A DNA stretch of 64,000 bases. Origin: Bacteroides sp. ET71. Lineage in GTDB: Bacteria; Bacteroidota; Bacteroidia; Bacteroidales; Bacteroidaceae. The notes under the pieces are model-generated. The model worked only from the letters and a program-made list of their open reading frames with translations. It was not told where the DNA came from and made no database searches. Positions within the stretch are counted from its first letter, which is position 1. Each line of letters begins with the position of its first letter. Below are positions 20,720-29,678 of the stretch, piece by piece. Location: NCBI RefSeq assembly GCF_023336905.1, contig NZ_JAMBLS010000004.1, forward strand, positions 62,001 to 126,000, written 5' to 3'. Made by a program: the position numbers and the translations under genes.

Positions 20720-21625
20720 ATGGGCAAACGATTGGAAGGCCTGCAACGGATGCTGGTCATCGTCAATAAACTGAAAGAAAGCCGTTCCTATATCCCCGTG
20801 GAAGAACTGGAGCGCTATGTCACTCTCCGCATGGAGGAGCGGGGCTATACGGGTGTCAACCTGCGCACCCTGCAACGCGACCTGCAAGGCATCGCCTCCC
20901 TGTTCGGCATCCGGATAAAGCACGAACACGGGGGCTACCACATTGTTGAAGAAGACGAACTGGAGTGGAACCGCTACGAAGAGCTCTTGCTGAACTTCGA
21001 CCTGCTGAACGCCCTGGAGGGCGACAGCACGCTGGCTTCATACGTCCTGCCTGAGCATCACCGCCCGCTGCACAGCGAATGGCTGGCCGCGCTAATCGGT
21101 GCCATCAAACACTCGCATCCCGTCACATTCCAATACACGCTGGTGCGGCACGATGACCGGCTGGTGGAAAAGAAAGTCCTACCGCACTTCCTGAAGGAGT
21201 CCAACCAACGCTGGTATCTCCTGGCCTACGAGGACAACACGCTAAAAACCTTTGGCGTGGACCGTATCCGCGACCTGCATGTGCTGGACAACGAGCATTT
21301 CCGGCGCAACACTTCGATAGACATACAGGCCCTCTTCCGCGATTGCTACGGCATCTGGGACCAGGCAGACATCCCCGTCGAAGATATCGAACTGCGTTAC
21401 GATGCCTTGGACGGTAAATTCCTCAAATCCGTCCCCCTGCACCATTCGCAAGTGGTACTGGCCGACACGCCCGAAGAGTTCCGCATCGCCCTGCACCTGC
21501 GCATCACCAACGATTTCGTAATGGAACTGCTCTCGCGCAGCCGCTCACTGGAAGTCATCCGTCCCCAGCACCTGCGCGAACGGATACGTAACATTTACGA
21601 AGCGGCTTTGCAAAGAAATTCCTAA
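20720..21625 (+). CDS. WYL-domain transcriptional regulator
   Basis: 301 residues. N-terminal winged-helix DNA-binding part (RLEGLQRMLVIVNKLKES...GVNLRTLQRDLQGIASLFGIRI, about 1-65), then a WYL ligand-sensing domain with W165-Y-L167 in the block NQRWYLLAYEDNTLKTFGVDRIRDL, and a WCX-like C-terminal extension. Related proteins respond to nucleic acids or nucleotides and often sit in defence loci; the ligand here is unknown. A small membrane protein and an Mrr-like nuclease follow in the same direction. Confidence 0.9.
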   Translation: MGKRLEGLQRMLVIVNKLKESRSYIPVEELERYVTLRMEERGYTGVNLRTLQRDLQGIASLFGIRIKHEHGGYHIVEEDELEWNRYEELLLNFDLLNALEGDSTLASYVLPEHHRPLHSEWLAALIGAIKHSHPVTFQYTLVRHDDRLVEKKVLPHFLKESNQRWYLLAYEDNTLKTFGVDRIRDLHVLDNEHFRRNTSIDIQALFRDCYGIWDQADIPVEDIELRYDALDGKFLKSVPLHHSQVVLADTPEEFRIALHLRITNDFVMELLSRSRSLEVIRPQHLRERIRNIYEAALQRNS

Positions 21626-21650
21626 TGCACCAGTTAAACCGATACCAACC

Positions 21651-21983
21651 ATGACTACCAAAATCAAAAAGTTTCTAGGCTATTCCATCGTTGCCGCAGT
21701 ACTCATCGGATTGGGCAAGCAATGCCGCCGCGAGATACCGACAGACAGTGTTAATTTTCCACCGGAAGTTTCCTCTTCGCGCAGTGCCCCTCTTCGCCAA
21801 GGGAAAGCATCGCCTTGTCCCCGGCAAGGTTCGTCCCCGCCTTCCTACACAGAATCCGACCTCTGGAACCGTCCCAACATGACTATGGATGGCGACGAAG
21901 GCATCAATCCCGCGGACGCCGAACCAACGGAGTACGACCTGATGCAAGAGGACCCGGATTTGTATGACTTCATAGCAGACTAA
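21651..21983 (+). CDS. Small single-pass membrane protein, unknown
   Basis: 110 residues. Basic N-terminus, one hydrophobic segment (FLGYSIVAAVLIGLG, about 8-22), then a polar Ser/Pro-rich stretch and an acidic end (GDEGINPADAEPTEYDLMQEDPDLYDFIAD). I do not recognise a family. It is 25 nt after the WYL regulator, so co-transcription is likely. Composition resembles the regulator rather than the A+T-rich gene that follows. Confidence 0.6.
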   Translation: MTTKIKKFLGYSIVAAVLIGLGKQCRREIPTDSVNFPPEVSSSRSAPLRQGKASPCPRQGSSPPSYTESDLWNRPNMTMDGDEGINPADAEPTEYDLMQEDPDLYDFIAD

Positions 21984-22006
21984 AAATAAGATTGAATGAT
22001 TTCAAT

Positions 22007-22732
22007 ATGATTAATCATAAAAAGCGTTTAGATATGACCCCAAGAGAATATGAAGAATACGTTGGAAATTATTTTAAAGAACAAGGATATAAGATTGAGT
22101 TGACCCCTCAAAGCGGAGATTACGGAATTGATGTATTTGCTTACAAAGAGCATGAAAAGATAGCTATTCAAGCCAAAATGTATGGCAATTCTACAAGAAA
22201 AGTAAACCGGCAAATGATTATGGAGCTACAGGGTGCCAAAGAATACTTCGACTGTACAAAGGCTATTTTAGCGACTGATGGTGAGGTAATGCCTGATGCA
22301 AAAGAAGTCGCATCGAAATTGGGCATTGAGATATTGATAATTCAAGCCCACACAGATATACCCAAGCCCCAAGTCCGAACTGTCAATACCCAGAAAGAAG
22401 AACTCTTAGAAGAATACAGTTTTGATAATATCTGGGAAAAGTACATTTTTCCATTAAAAGGGAAAACACTACATAACTCCCGAGGAATCAACCAAATTAC
22501 TGACGTTGATTGGAGTGGAATAAGCAGAATTACTTCTAAAGGAAATGACGGACGAATTAATATAGAGACTTTCAAAATGGCAATTAACAAATTGCTTACA
22601 GAAAAAGTAGTCACCAGAGATTACATCAATCAAAACTCTAAACGGGTATCTTCTGGAGTTATATTAATCCTGTCACAAGTACCCTTCTTTAAGCTTGAGG
22701 AAAAACCGTTAAGATTGATTTTTACCAAATAA
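22007..22732 (+). CDS. Mrr-like restriction endonuclease
   Basis: 241 residues. The N-terminal ~110 residues are a PD-(D/E)XK nuclease of the Mrr type: MTPREYEEYVGNYFKEQGY, D38-YGI-D42-VF, and the catalytic Q55-A-K57 of IAIQAKMY. The C-terminal half (from about 140: IWEKYIFPLKGKTL... to FKLEEKPLRLIF) looks like a separate domain, perhaps DNA-binding, that I cannot name. The gene is visibly more A+T-rich than its neighbours, which suggests recent transfer. ATG 22007 is preferred over an upstream TTG (21992); 22034 is also possible. Target modification is unknown. Confidence 0.82.
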   Translation: MINHKKRLDMTPREYEEYVGNYFKEQGYKIELTPQSGDYGIDVFAYKEHEKIAIQAKMYGNSTRKVNRQMIMELQGAKEYFDCTKAILATDGEVMPDAKEVASKLGIEILIIQAHTDIPKPQVRTVNTQKEELLEEYSFDNIWEKYIFPLKGKTLHNSRGINQITDVDWSGISRITSKGNDGRINIETFKMAINKLLTEKVVTRDYINQNSKRVSSGVILILSQVPFFKLEEKPLRLIFTK

Positions 22733-22751
22733 ACAATAAAAATTTACCTAT

Positions 22752-22807
22752 AAAGAAAGGGATTGTCAGTCTGAATCAAAAGATAGAAACTTGCAATCCC
22801 TTTCTTT
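22752..22807. terminator. Bidirectional terminator between convergent genes
   Basis: A perfect 14-bp inverted repeat (AAAGAAAGGGATTG at 22752-22765 and its complement at 22794-22807) with a 28-nt loop separates the endonuclease gene and the convergent tricorn-like gene. The outer A/T tracts give a U-run in either direction. Confidence 0.88.
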
Positions 22808-22816
22808 CAGTTCAGA

Positions 22817-25800
22817 TCACTCTACCCCCAAATCCTTCATCGTCCGTGCCGCAGGCACACCCGGCAGCGGCTTGCGGTCCTTCAGTTGTTCGAGGGCCAC
22901 TTCGATGGCTTTCTCCAACTGCTGGTCTACGCCGGATTGCTCCTGGATGGGGTCATTGTCGATGAGGATGTCCGGGTCAACGCCGTGGTTCTCCACAATC
23001 CACTGGCCGGTCTTGGCGTCGTAGTTGGTAAAGAAAGGTACGCGGATGTCCGTACCGTCCATGTAGGGCAGGGAGCCGCTGATGCCCACGATGCCGCCCC
23101 ACGTGCGGGTACCGATGACCGTGCCCAACTTGTTGGCCTTGAAGCTCCAGGGGAAGAGGTCGCCATCCGAAGCCGAATACTTGTTGATAAGCAAAATCTT
23201 CGGACCGTATTGCGTGGCATCGGGGATGGTGCCGGTCTTGGTGGAGACGCGCGACATGGTCATGCGGTAAGGCTTGCGGAGCAGACGCTCGATAATCATG
23301 GGCGATACGTTGCCGCCGCCATTGGCGCGGTCGTCGATGATGAGGGCTTCCTTGTCGAGCTGCGGATAGAAGTAGCGGGCAAACTCGTTCAGGCCTTCCG
23401 GTCCCATGTCGGGGATGTAGATGTAGCCCACACGGCCATCGGTAGCTTCTTCCACACGGCGCAGGTTCTTCTGCACCCAGTTGTAGTGATAAAGCGGATA
23501 TTCGTTGTCCGTGGGTTCCACCACCACTTTGCGGGCACCGTCGGCGGAGGCTTTGGTATTGACGGAAAGTTCGGTCAGCACGCCCGCCTTGCCGATGAGC
23601 AACTGGTAGATGTTCTTCACGGAGGCAGTAGATATGCCGTCGATGGCGGTGATGTAGTCGCCTTCCTTGATCTCCATGCCCGGCTCGGTAAGGGGCGAAC
23701 GGAGTTTCTCGCTATACGGTGCGCCGGGCAGAATCTTGTCGATGCGATAGAAGCCCGACTTTTCGTCGCGGCTCAGCTCGGCGCCCAGCAGACCCATGTC
23801 GATACGTTCGGGCTTGGCATATTCGCCGGGATTGACGTAGGCATGTCCGCAAGCCAGTTCGGCAATCATCGCACCGATGATGTAGTTCAGGTCGAGACGC
23901 GTCTTGACATAAGGCAACAGCACAGCATACTTCTCCTTGATGGCTTTCCAATCCACGCCGTGCATGTTCTCCACATAGAAGCCGTCGCGGTAGGCACGCC
24001 AAGCCTCGTCGAAGATTTGCGCCCATTCCTGCTCGTAGTCTATCGGGGCTACCATGTCGCTCAAGTCTACCTTATCGTCCAATGTTACCTTGCGCGTAGA
24101 GAGTTCGCCCACGTAAAGAGAATTGCCGCGCATGTAGAGTGCCTTCTTGCTGCCGCAGACGGGTGCCAGGGCAGCACCTTCTGCCACCAGCTCGTCTTTC
24201 TGCTCCTTCAGGCTGAAAGCGTGCGTGCCACCATCGCCGTAGTACCACACCGTCTGCCCGTCGCTATACAGGTTCCAGTAATTGCCTGCCCGGAGGGGCA
24301 GCTTGACGATACGTCCCTCGATGCCTTCGGGGTCAATCTGCACCGTCTTGTCCTCGGCTTTCGTGTCTTTTTTCTTCTCGTTCTTGGCGGGGGCAGGTTT
24401 CTCTTCCTCCTTGCCGCTGTTCACCGCCTCATCTGCGGGCAGGAAGGGCGAGGGCGTATCGTCCGCCAGCATGGCCAGGTAGATGCCGCCCATACGGGTA
24501 TAGACGTGGTTCCACTCCAGACGTCCGTAGATGGGATTGAAGTCTCGGTCGGACTCAAAGACCAGATACTGGCCGTCGGTACTGAAGACAGGCGACGAGG
24601 AGTTGTACCACTTCTCCGTCACGGGATATTCTTTCTTCTCCACCAGGTTATACACATATACCACGGAGAAGTCGTTCTTGGCGGGCTTGGTGTAAGTAAT
24701 CCAACGGCTGTCGGGCGAGAAAGCCACGCCGTAGAATTCCTGTTCGAGGTTCTGCATCACCACGGTCTTCTGCTTCGAAGCCACGTCTACAGTGACGATG
24801 CGGTTCTTGCGGTCGGTGTAGAGCACGGTCTTGCTATCGGGACTCCACAGAAGGCTGCGGATGTAGGTATCATTGCCCGTAGTCAGCTGGACGGGGTCGC
24901 CTCCCTCGGCAGGTTGCAGGTAGATTTCCGTTTCGCCCGTGCGATCGGAGATGTAAGCAATGTACTTGCCGTCGGGACTCCAGTCGGCTCCGCGCTCGTT
25001 GGCGCCGGGCGTGCGGGTGATGTTGCGCGTCACTCCCTTCGTGGCAGGCACGTCGAACACCTCGCCGCGGGCCGTCACAGCCAGGCGTTTGCCGTCGGCA
25101 GAGAGTCCGGCAGCCGTCACATAGTCCGCCACGTGCTTCTGCTCGGTGCGGGCGTAGACATTCTCCGCATGAAGCGTGATGTGAATCTGCTCGGCGCGGC
25201 GCGTCTGCGGGTCGAAGCGGTAGAGATAACCGCCGTGCTCGTAGACAATCTGCCGCCCGTCGGTGCTGGGAAACTTGATGTCGTAGTCCGTATAGTCGGT
25301 CACCTTCTCCGTCTGCCCGTTAGCGGTGTGGTAGACAAAGAGGTTCATCGTCTTGTCGCGGTCGGAGATGAAGTAGATGTCCTCGCCAATCCACATCGGG
25401 CAGATGTCCTGCGCCACATTGTTGGTCAGGTTCTCCACTTTCTTGGCCGCAGGGTCGTACAGCCAGATGTCGTCGGCCATGCCGCCGCGGTAGTACTTCC
25501 AGTTGCGGAACTCGCGGAACACGCGGTTGTAGGCCATGCGCTTACCATTGTCCGGCGAGAAGCTGCAAAATCCGCCCTCGGGCAAAGGCAGGGCATGGGA
25601 CATGCCACCGGAAAGCGGCGCCACCCACAGCCGTCCGTCGAAACCGTCGCTGATGCGGTTACGATAGACCACTCCCTCACCGTCCGGCGTCCAGGTCATC
25701 ACGATGTTGTTCGGCCCCATGCGGTCGCCCACGTCGTCGCGCGCATTAGTCGCCGTGTAGGTCAGTCGCCGGGGTTCGCCGCCCTCGGCAGGAATGACGT

Positions 25801-26071
25801 AGACTTCGCGGTTGCCATCGTATTCGCCGGTGAAAGCAATGGTCTTGCCGTCGGGCGAGAAACGCGGAAAGATTTCATAACCCACGTGCGACGTCAGCCG
25901 CCGCGCTTCGCCACCCGTCAAAGGTGCCGTGTAGAGGTCGCCGGCATAACTGAACACCACGTCCGTCCCGTTCGTTGCAGGGAAGCGGAGCAGACGTGCC
26001 TCGTCGCCGTCGGCCTTGGCTCCTGCCGCCACGCTGAGGGCGAGCAGGGAGAAAAGGAATTGCTTCTTCAT
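22817..26071 (-). CDS. Tricorn-type S41 family peptidase
   Basis: 1084 residues, exported (signal peptide MKKQFLFSLLALSVAAGAKA). N-terminal beta-propeller of PD40-like repeats (FSPDGKTIAFTGEYDGNREVYVIPAEGG and similar to about 560), a Lys/Glu-rich linker (about 580-600), a second propeller-like region, then a core with PDZ (KEGDYITAIDGISTASV) and S41 catalytic parts. The nucleophile is probably the second Ser of NKYSASDGDLF, with acidic partner in IVENHGVDPD. The first tricorn Ser-His site appears as CGHAYV, so its Ser is Gly here. Likely degrades peptides in the periplasm. Confidence 0.9.
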   Translation of the reverse strand: MKKQFLFSLLALSVAAGAKADGDEARLLRFPATNGTDVVFSYAGDLYTAPLTGGEARRLTSHVGYEIFPRFSPDGKTIAFTGEYDGNREVYVIPAEGGEPRRLTYTATNARDDVGDRMGPNNIVMTWTPDGEGVVYRNRISDGFDGRLWVAPLSGGMSHALPLPEGGFCSFSPDNGKRMAYNRVFREFRNWKYYRGGMADDIWLYDPAAKKVENLTNNVAQDICPMWIGEDIYFISDRDKTMNLFVYHTANGQTEKVTDYTDYDIKFPSTDGRQIVYEHGGYLYRFDPQTRRAEQIHITLHAENVYARTEQKHVADYVTAAGLSADGKRLAVTARGEVFDVPATKGVTRNITRTPGANERGADWSPDGKYIAYISDRTGETEIYLQPAEGGDPVQLTTGNDTYIRSLLWSPDSKTVLYTDRKNRIVTVDVASKQKTVVMQNLEQEFYGVAFSPDSRWITYTKPAKNDFSVVYVYNLVEKKEYPVTEKWYNSSSPVFSTDGQYLVFESDRDFNPIYGRLEWNHVYTRMGGIYLAMLADDTPSPFLPADEAVNSGKEEEKPAPAKNEKKKDTKAEDKTVQIDPEGIEGRIVKLPLRAGNYWNLYSDGQTVWYYGDGGTHAFSLKEQKDELVAEGAALAPVCGSKKALYMRGNSLYVGELSTRKVTLDDKVDLSDMVAPIDYEQEWAQIFDEAWRAYRDGFYVENMHGVDWKAIKEKYAVLLPYVKTRLDLNYIIGAMIAELACGHAYVNPGEYAKPERIDMGLLGAELSRDEKSGFYRIDKILPGAPYSEKLRSPLTEPGMEIKEGDYITAIDGISTASVKNIYQLLIGKAGVLTELSVNTKASADGARKVVVEPTDNEYPLYHYNWVQKNLRRVEEATDGRVGYIYIPDMGPEGLNEFARYFYPQLDKEALIIDDRANGGGNVSPMIIERLLRKPYRMTMSRVSTKTGTIPDATQYGPKILLINKYSASDGDLFPWSFKANKLGTVIGTRTWGGIVGISGSLPYMDGTDIRVPFFTNYDAKTGQWIVENHGVDPDILIDNDPIQEQSGVDQQLEKAIEVALEQLKDRKPLPGVPAARTMKDLGVE

Positions 26072-26104
26072 ATTGCTTCTGTATGTTTTTTGATTAAACC
26101 ACCA

Positions 26105-26112
26105 CAAAGTTA
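26105..26112 (-). promoter_or_regulatory. -7 element of the tricorn-like gene
   Basis: Minus-strand TAACTTTG, 34 nt before the start codon. Confidence 0.6.
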
Positions 26113-26238
26113 AGACGAAAAAATCGAAATCCGGTGCCGTGCCACCTGCTTTTTCCTGCCTGTCTGTACGTTTTGCAGCAGTAAGAGAGGGTCGTGGCAG
26201 TAGCTTGAGTCGTGCTTTGTCCTGCAATAATTTTATAA

Positions 26239-26315
26239 AGAAGGCTGTTTTATCATATATAACAGGCTTCTTTATGCCATATAACAGCCTGTTTTATGGC
26301 ATTAAACAGGCTTCC
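26239..26315. repeat. Cluster of short interleaved palindromes
   Basis: Three AACAGGCTT/AAGCCTGTT-like arms and a fourth variant occur within 77 bp. GAAGGCTGTTTTAT...AACAGGCTTC forms one hairpin. ATGCCATA...TATGGCAT forms another and has the palindrome AACAG-C-CTGTT at its centre. A last AACAGGCTTCC arm follows. Confidence 0.6.
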
Positions 26316-26435
26316 TTCAAATGCTAAAGTAAAGGGAAAGGCACCTCTTGGCAGAAGATAAAGCTGCTCATAGACTTGACAGGATGACATTATGCAGTCC
26401 AACGTAAATCCTCGATGTATTCTAAATAAAATTCA

Positions 26436-26443
26436 TACCTTTG
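26436..26443 (+). promoter_or_regulatory. -7 candidate for the hydrolase/sigma operon
   Basis: TACCTTTG, about 160 nt before the first start codon, which would leave a long leader; no better match lies closer. Confidence 0.4.
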
Positions 26444-26605
26444 CTGGTAGTCCGCATCGTTGGCAAGACGAATGGCGATAATCAGAACAACCGGACATAT
26501 TGTGGAGTATGAGATAGCTGGAAATGCAAAGACAAAAAGAACGCCGTCGGTTGTAACATTTCCACCGATTCTTTATCTAAAGGGCAAAGACAAAAAGAGA
26601 AAACA

Positions 26606-27448
26606 ATGAAACAGCTTATCTTTGTATGGTTGCTCCTCTGCATGGGGACAGCCACTTATGCCCAGGCCTATCCCTTCGCCGTCAAGACATACGGCACGGG
26701 AACACAAGCCCTCGTCTTTATTCCCGGCTTTGCCTGCTCCGGCGAAGTATGGCAGGAAACAGTCACTGCTTTACAAGACCGCTACACGTGCTACGTACTT
26801 ACCATGCCCGGCTTTGCCGGTGTGCCGCCCGAGACCTCTCCTTCGTTTGAAGGGTGGAAGAAACAAATCATCCATTTCATCCGTGACAGGCAGCTCCGCA
26901 AGCCTTACCTCGTGGGGCACAGCATGGGCGGAGGACTGGCTTTGGCCATAGCCGCCGATTGTCCCAACCTGTTGCAAGGCGTAGTGGTGGTAGATGCCTT
27001 GCCCTGCCTGGCAGCCCTGTACCGCCCCGATTTCCAGCCTTCGCTAGAGGAACAGACCCAAGCCTGCAACAGCCTGCTGCAACAACTCAACGCGATGAGC
27101 GACGAGCAATTCATCCGCCAACAACGCCTCAGCGCCGCTACCTTGTGCGAAGATTCCACCCGACAGGAAGCATTAGTGCGCTGGAGCACAGCTTCGGATA
27201 AACGAACCTTCGCACAGTTGTATGCCGACTATGCAAACACAGACCTAAGACTCCGGCTGTCTGCCATCCACGTACCGGTACTTGTATTGCTGGAACCTTC
27301 ATTCCGCCGGGTTGAACCGCTGGTGCGCGAACAGTTTGCCGGACTGCCCGATGTCCGGCTGGAATATGCCTCGCAGGGCCTGCACTTCCTGATGTTCGAT
27401 GCGCGGGATTGGTTCCTGCAGCAGCTTACCGCCTTTATACACCCATGA
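26606..27448 (+). CDS. Exported alpha/beta hydrolase
   Basis: 280 residues with a signal peptide (KQLIFVWLLLCMGTATYAQA). Alpha/beta-hydrolase fold: oxyanion region FIPGFACSGEVW and nucleophile elbow GHS106MGG; the likely acid is near VPVLVLLEPS and the catalytic His in YASQGLHFLMFD. Substrate is unknown. Its stop overlaps the next start (ATGA at 27445-27448), so an extracytoplasmic hydrolase is translationally coupled to an ECF sigma factor. Confidence 0.88.
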   Translation: MKQLIFVWLLLCMGTATYAQAYPFAVKTYGTGTQALVFIPGFACSGEVWQETVTALQDRYTCYVLTMPGFAGVPPETSPSFEGWKKQIIHFIRDRQLRKPYLVGHSMGGGLALAIAADCPNLLQGVVVVDALPCLAALYRPDFQPSLEEQTQACNSLLQQLNAMSDEQFIRQQRLSAATLCEDSTRQEALVRWSTASDKRTFAQLYADYANTDLRLRLSAIHVPVLVLLEPSFRRVEPLVREQFAGLPDVRLEYASQGLHFLMFDARDWFLQQLTAFIHP

Positions 27449-27924
27449 AGATGGATTTCGACGAGATATACAAACGCTATTGGGACAAGGTGTACCGCCT
27501 CTGCATGGGTTACTTCAATCGTCCCGCCCTGGCGCAAGACCTAACGCAAGATACTTTCGTGCAGGTATGGAAGCACCTCTCCTCCTTCCGGCAACAGGCA
27601 GACGTCGGCACATGGATTTTCCGCATCGCCACCAACATCTGCCTGCGCCAGTCCCAACTGCAACAACGCATGCCTACCACAGAACTGACTACCGAAATTG
27701 AGGAAAAAGAAACGGTGGAAACCGACCACCGTGTCCACCTGTTGTATCAATCCATCTCCCAACTGCCGGAAATAGACCGTCTGCTCATTTCCCTTTATCT
27801 GGAAGAAGTGAAACAGGCGGAAATTGCTCAAATCACCGGCCTATCCGAAACCAATGTGCGTGTCCGTATCCACCGCATCAAATCGGCCTTGGCCCAACAA
27901 ATGAAGAAATATGAGACAGAATAA
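27445..27924 (+). CDS. ECF-type RNA polymerase sigma factor
   Basis: 159 residues. Sigma-70 region 2 (FDEIYKRYWDKVYRLCMGYFNRPALAQDLTQDTFVQVWKHLSSFRQQADVGTWIFRIATNIC) and region 4 (QLPEIDRLLISLYLEEVKQAEIAQITGLSETNVRVRIHRIKSALAQQM). Start 27445 overlaps the hydrolase stop; 27451 (MDFDEIY) is an alternative. A membrane protein gene overlaps its end by 14 nt and could be its anti-sigma factor. Confidence 0.93.
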   Translation: MKMDFDEIYKRYWDKVYRLCMGYFNRPALAQDLTQDTFVQVWKHLSSFRQQADVGTWIFRIATNICLRQSQLQQRMPTTELTTEIEEKETVETDHRVHLLYQSISQLPEIDRLLISLYLEEVKQAEIAQITGLSETNVRVRIHRIKSALAQQMKKYETE

Positions 27925-28501
27925 CGATACCGACCTACAGGCGCTCTGGAGCAAGCAGACCGTCCCTTCTGCTAATCTGCAGAACATCCGACAGGAAATC
28001 AGATGTTTTCGCCGCCGCCAAATCGCCTTTTACCTGATAACAGGACTGCTGATGTTGCTCACCATAGGCTTTGCCCTCTTCATCGCTTTCTATTTCCGTC
28101 CCCGCCTGACAAGCACTTACATCGGGCTGGCACTGGGCGGTAGCGCTTTTCTGCTGGCACTATTCTCTGCCGGAAGGAGTGCACGCCTATATCACAGGCT
28201 AAACGATACTTGCCCCAACACGCAATACCTGCAAGCTCTGTCATCCCTCCGGAAGCAGGAGTATTTTCACCGTCACACGATGCTGACCGCGTACTTCGTT
28301 CTTCTGTCCCTGGGTCTGTGCCTATATATGTATGAATACACCTTTGCCCGCTCCTGGCCAACTGGCATAGCAGCATACGTCGGTCTGGCCGGATGGATTG
28401 CTCTCAACTGGTTCTACTTCCGTCCGCGCATTTTGCGAAAGGACAAACAGCGGCTGGAACAGTTCATCGGCCGAAACAAGGAACTGAGACAGCAATTGTA
28501 A
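27911..28501 (+). CDS. Four-helix membrane protein, possible anti-sigma factor
   Basis: 196 residues. A short soluble N-terminus (RQNNDTDLQALWSKQTVPSANLQNIRQEIRCFRRRQ) followed by four hydrophobic segments in two pairs (about 38-60, 66-84, 122-142, 148-166) and a basic tail. The overlap with the sigma gene and the DLQALWSKQ N-terminus make an anti-sigma role plausible, but no ZAS zinc motif is visible. No family name can be given. Confidence 0.75.
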   Translation: MRQNNDTDLQALWSKQTVPSANLQNIRQEIRCFRRRQIAFYLITGLLMLLTIGFALFIAFYFRPRLTSTYIGLALGGSAFLLALFSAGRSARLYHRLNDTCPNTQYLQALSSLRKQEYFHRHTMLTAYFVLLSLGLCLYMYEYTFARSWPTGIAAYVGLAGWIALNWFYFRPRILRKDKQRLEQFIGRNKELRQQL

Positions 28502-28591
28502 ATTCCCTATGTCACTTCGTTGAAATAAACCTATCAGCGTTAACCGCATAATCCATGTGTTCCGCGCAGTATGAAGCAAGATACGATGAGC

Positions 28592-29587
28592 TTATTCCGT
28601 GCGCTTCAAGCTGTAATTCAGTTGGGAATCGTTCTTCTCGAAATCCTTGTTCAACAGCGTCAGCGTCTGGTCGTCCTCACGCAGAAAGTTAAACACGTCT
28701 TTCTCCTTGCCGTCCACCAGCAGTTGCCAGACGGTGGCATCGGCGTCGGAGGAAGTGCCGCGCAGGGTCAGCCGCCGCCCGGTATAGGAGAAAGTGACAT
28801 CTTTGCCGTCTTCTGCCTCCAAGTAAGTCATTTGCAATTGGAAGGTGCCGTCACCGCTGTGCTCGCGATGACGGAGCGTAAGCGCATAACGGATGCCCGG
28901 ACAATCGGCTGCCGGAAGAAGTCCTTCGTAGTGAAGCTCCTGCCAGGCACCCAGATGGGCGTCATTATCCGCTTGGGGTTGGCTGAAGATAAGCTTCCCG
29001 CGGCGGCTGATGGTCCATACACCGTCGGTGTAGCGCAGGTTCTTGGTATCGTCGTCTTCCACGTTCCACACGTGTCCGCCGGAGGGCAAGGTGCGGCGAT
29101 CCAACACCTCGCTTCCCTCCGATTCGCTGCCGAACAGTTCGGCTTTCAGCGAGTCAGGGCTGAAGACCACGTACATCACCTCCCCGCTCCCGTCGACTGC
29201 TTCCGTACGAATACCGTCTTCGAACAGGCGGATGCAGTCCTTACGCACTTCGCTCCACGTATAACCCGCCGAACCTATGCAGCCGTGCTCGTCGCGGTCG
29301 GCACCGACCAATGCCGCAGGATGTAGCACTAACTTCACGGCTTCCATGCCCGGCTGGTACTTGCCGGAATATGACACTTCCAGCGTATCGCCCAGCCGCA
29401 AGCCTTGTGCTTCCGTCCGGTCGGCATTCATGGTGCTGAAAGACAATGTATCTCCTCCGTCTACACTGACCACGGTCACCGTATTCATTGTTGCATCCGT
29501 CAAGATGCCCTTGACATTTCCCTTTCCGGCGGAACCGGCACAGCCGGCCAATAGGATGCCGCCCATCATCCAAAACAAACTCTTCAT
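28592..29587 (-). CDS. NlpE-like lipoprotein
   Basis: 331 residues. Lipobox LLAGC with Cys16. The C-terminal ~110 residues (GLLPAADCPGIRYALTLRHRE...DGTFQLQMTYLE...) resemble the NlpE N-terminal barrel known from copper/envelope-stress lipoproteins, though only one of the usual CxxC cysteines is seen (AADC). The middle (GCIGSAGYTWSEVRKDCIRLFEDGIRTEAV) is a second conserved block with two cysteines. Probably envelope-located. It is convergent with the sigma-factor operon. Confidence 0.78.
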   Translation of the reverse strand: MKSLFWMMGGILLAGCAGSAGKGNVKGILTDATMNTVTVVSVDGGDTLSFSTMNADRTEAQGLRLGDTLEVSYSGKYQPGMEAVKLVLHPAALVGADRDEHGCIGSAGYTWSEVRKDCIRLFEDGIRTEAVDGSGEVMYVVFSPDSLKAELFGSESEGSEVLDRRTLPSGGHVWNVEDDDTKNLRYTDGVWTISRRGKLIFSQPQADNDAHLGAWQELHYEGLLPAADCPGIRYALTLRHREHSGDGTFQLQMTYLEAEDGKDVTFSYTGRRLTLRGTSSDADATVWQLLVDGKEKDVFNFLREDDQTLTLLNKDFEKNDSQLNYSLKRTE

Positions 29588-29678
29588 AACATTTCGTGTT
29601 TAGTCCGACCCAAAAATAAGACAAAAAAGAAAGACAATCAACAGGAAGCCCGATAAAGAACAAAAAGCCCGATAAAGG

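Larger units (their letters stand above)
26072..26605. other. Divergent intergenic region with palindromes and promoters
   Basis: No convincing gene. On the minus strand a -7 element (complement of CAAAGTTA at 26105-26112) serves the tricorn-like gene. On the plus strand TACCTTTG at 26436-26443 is a -7 candidate for the hydrolase operon. A palindrome cluster is at 26239-26315. The 15-mer GCAAAGACAAAAAGA occurs twice (26526-26540 and 26584-26598), the second just before the hydrolase start. Confidence 0.6.

Noticed and set aside
22886-26113. 1075-codon plus-strand frame opposite the tricorn-like gene
   Set aside because: Antisense shadow of a well-supported gene with signal peptide and catalytic motifs.
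26139-26327. 62-codon plus-strand frame in the tricorn/hydrolase gap
   Set aside because: No ribosome-binding or family evidence, and it covers the palindrome cluster.
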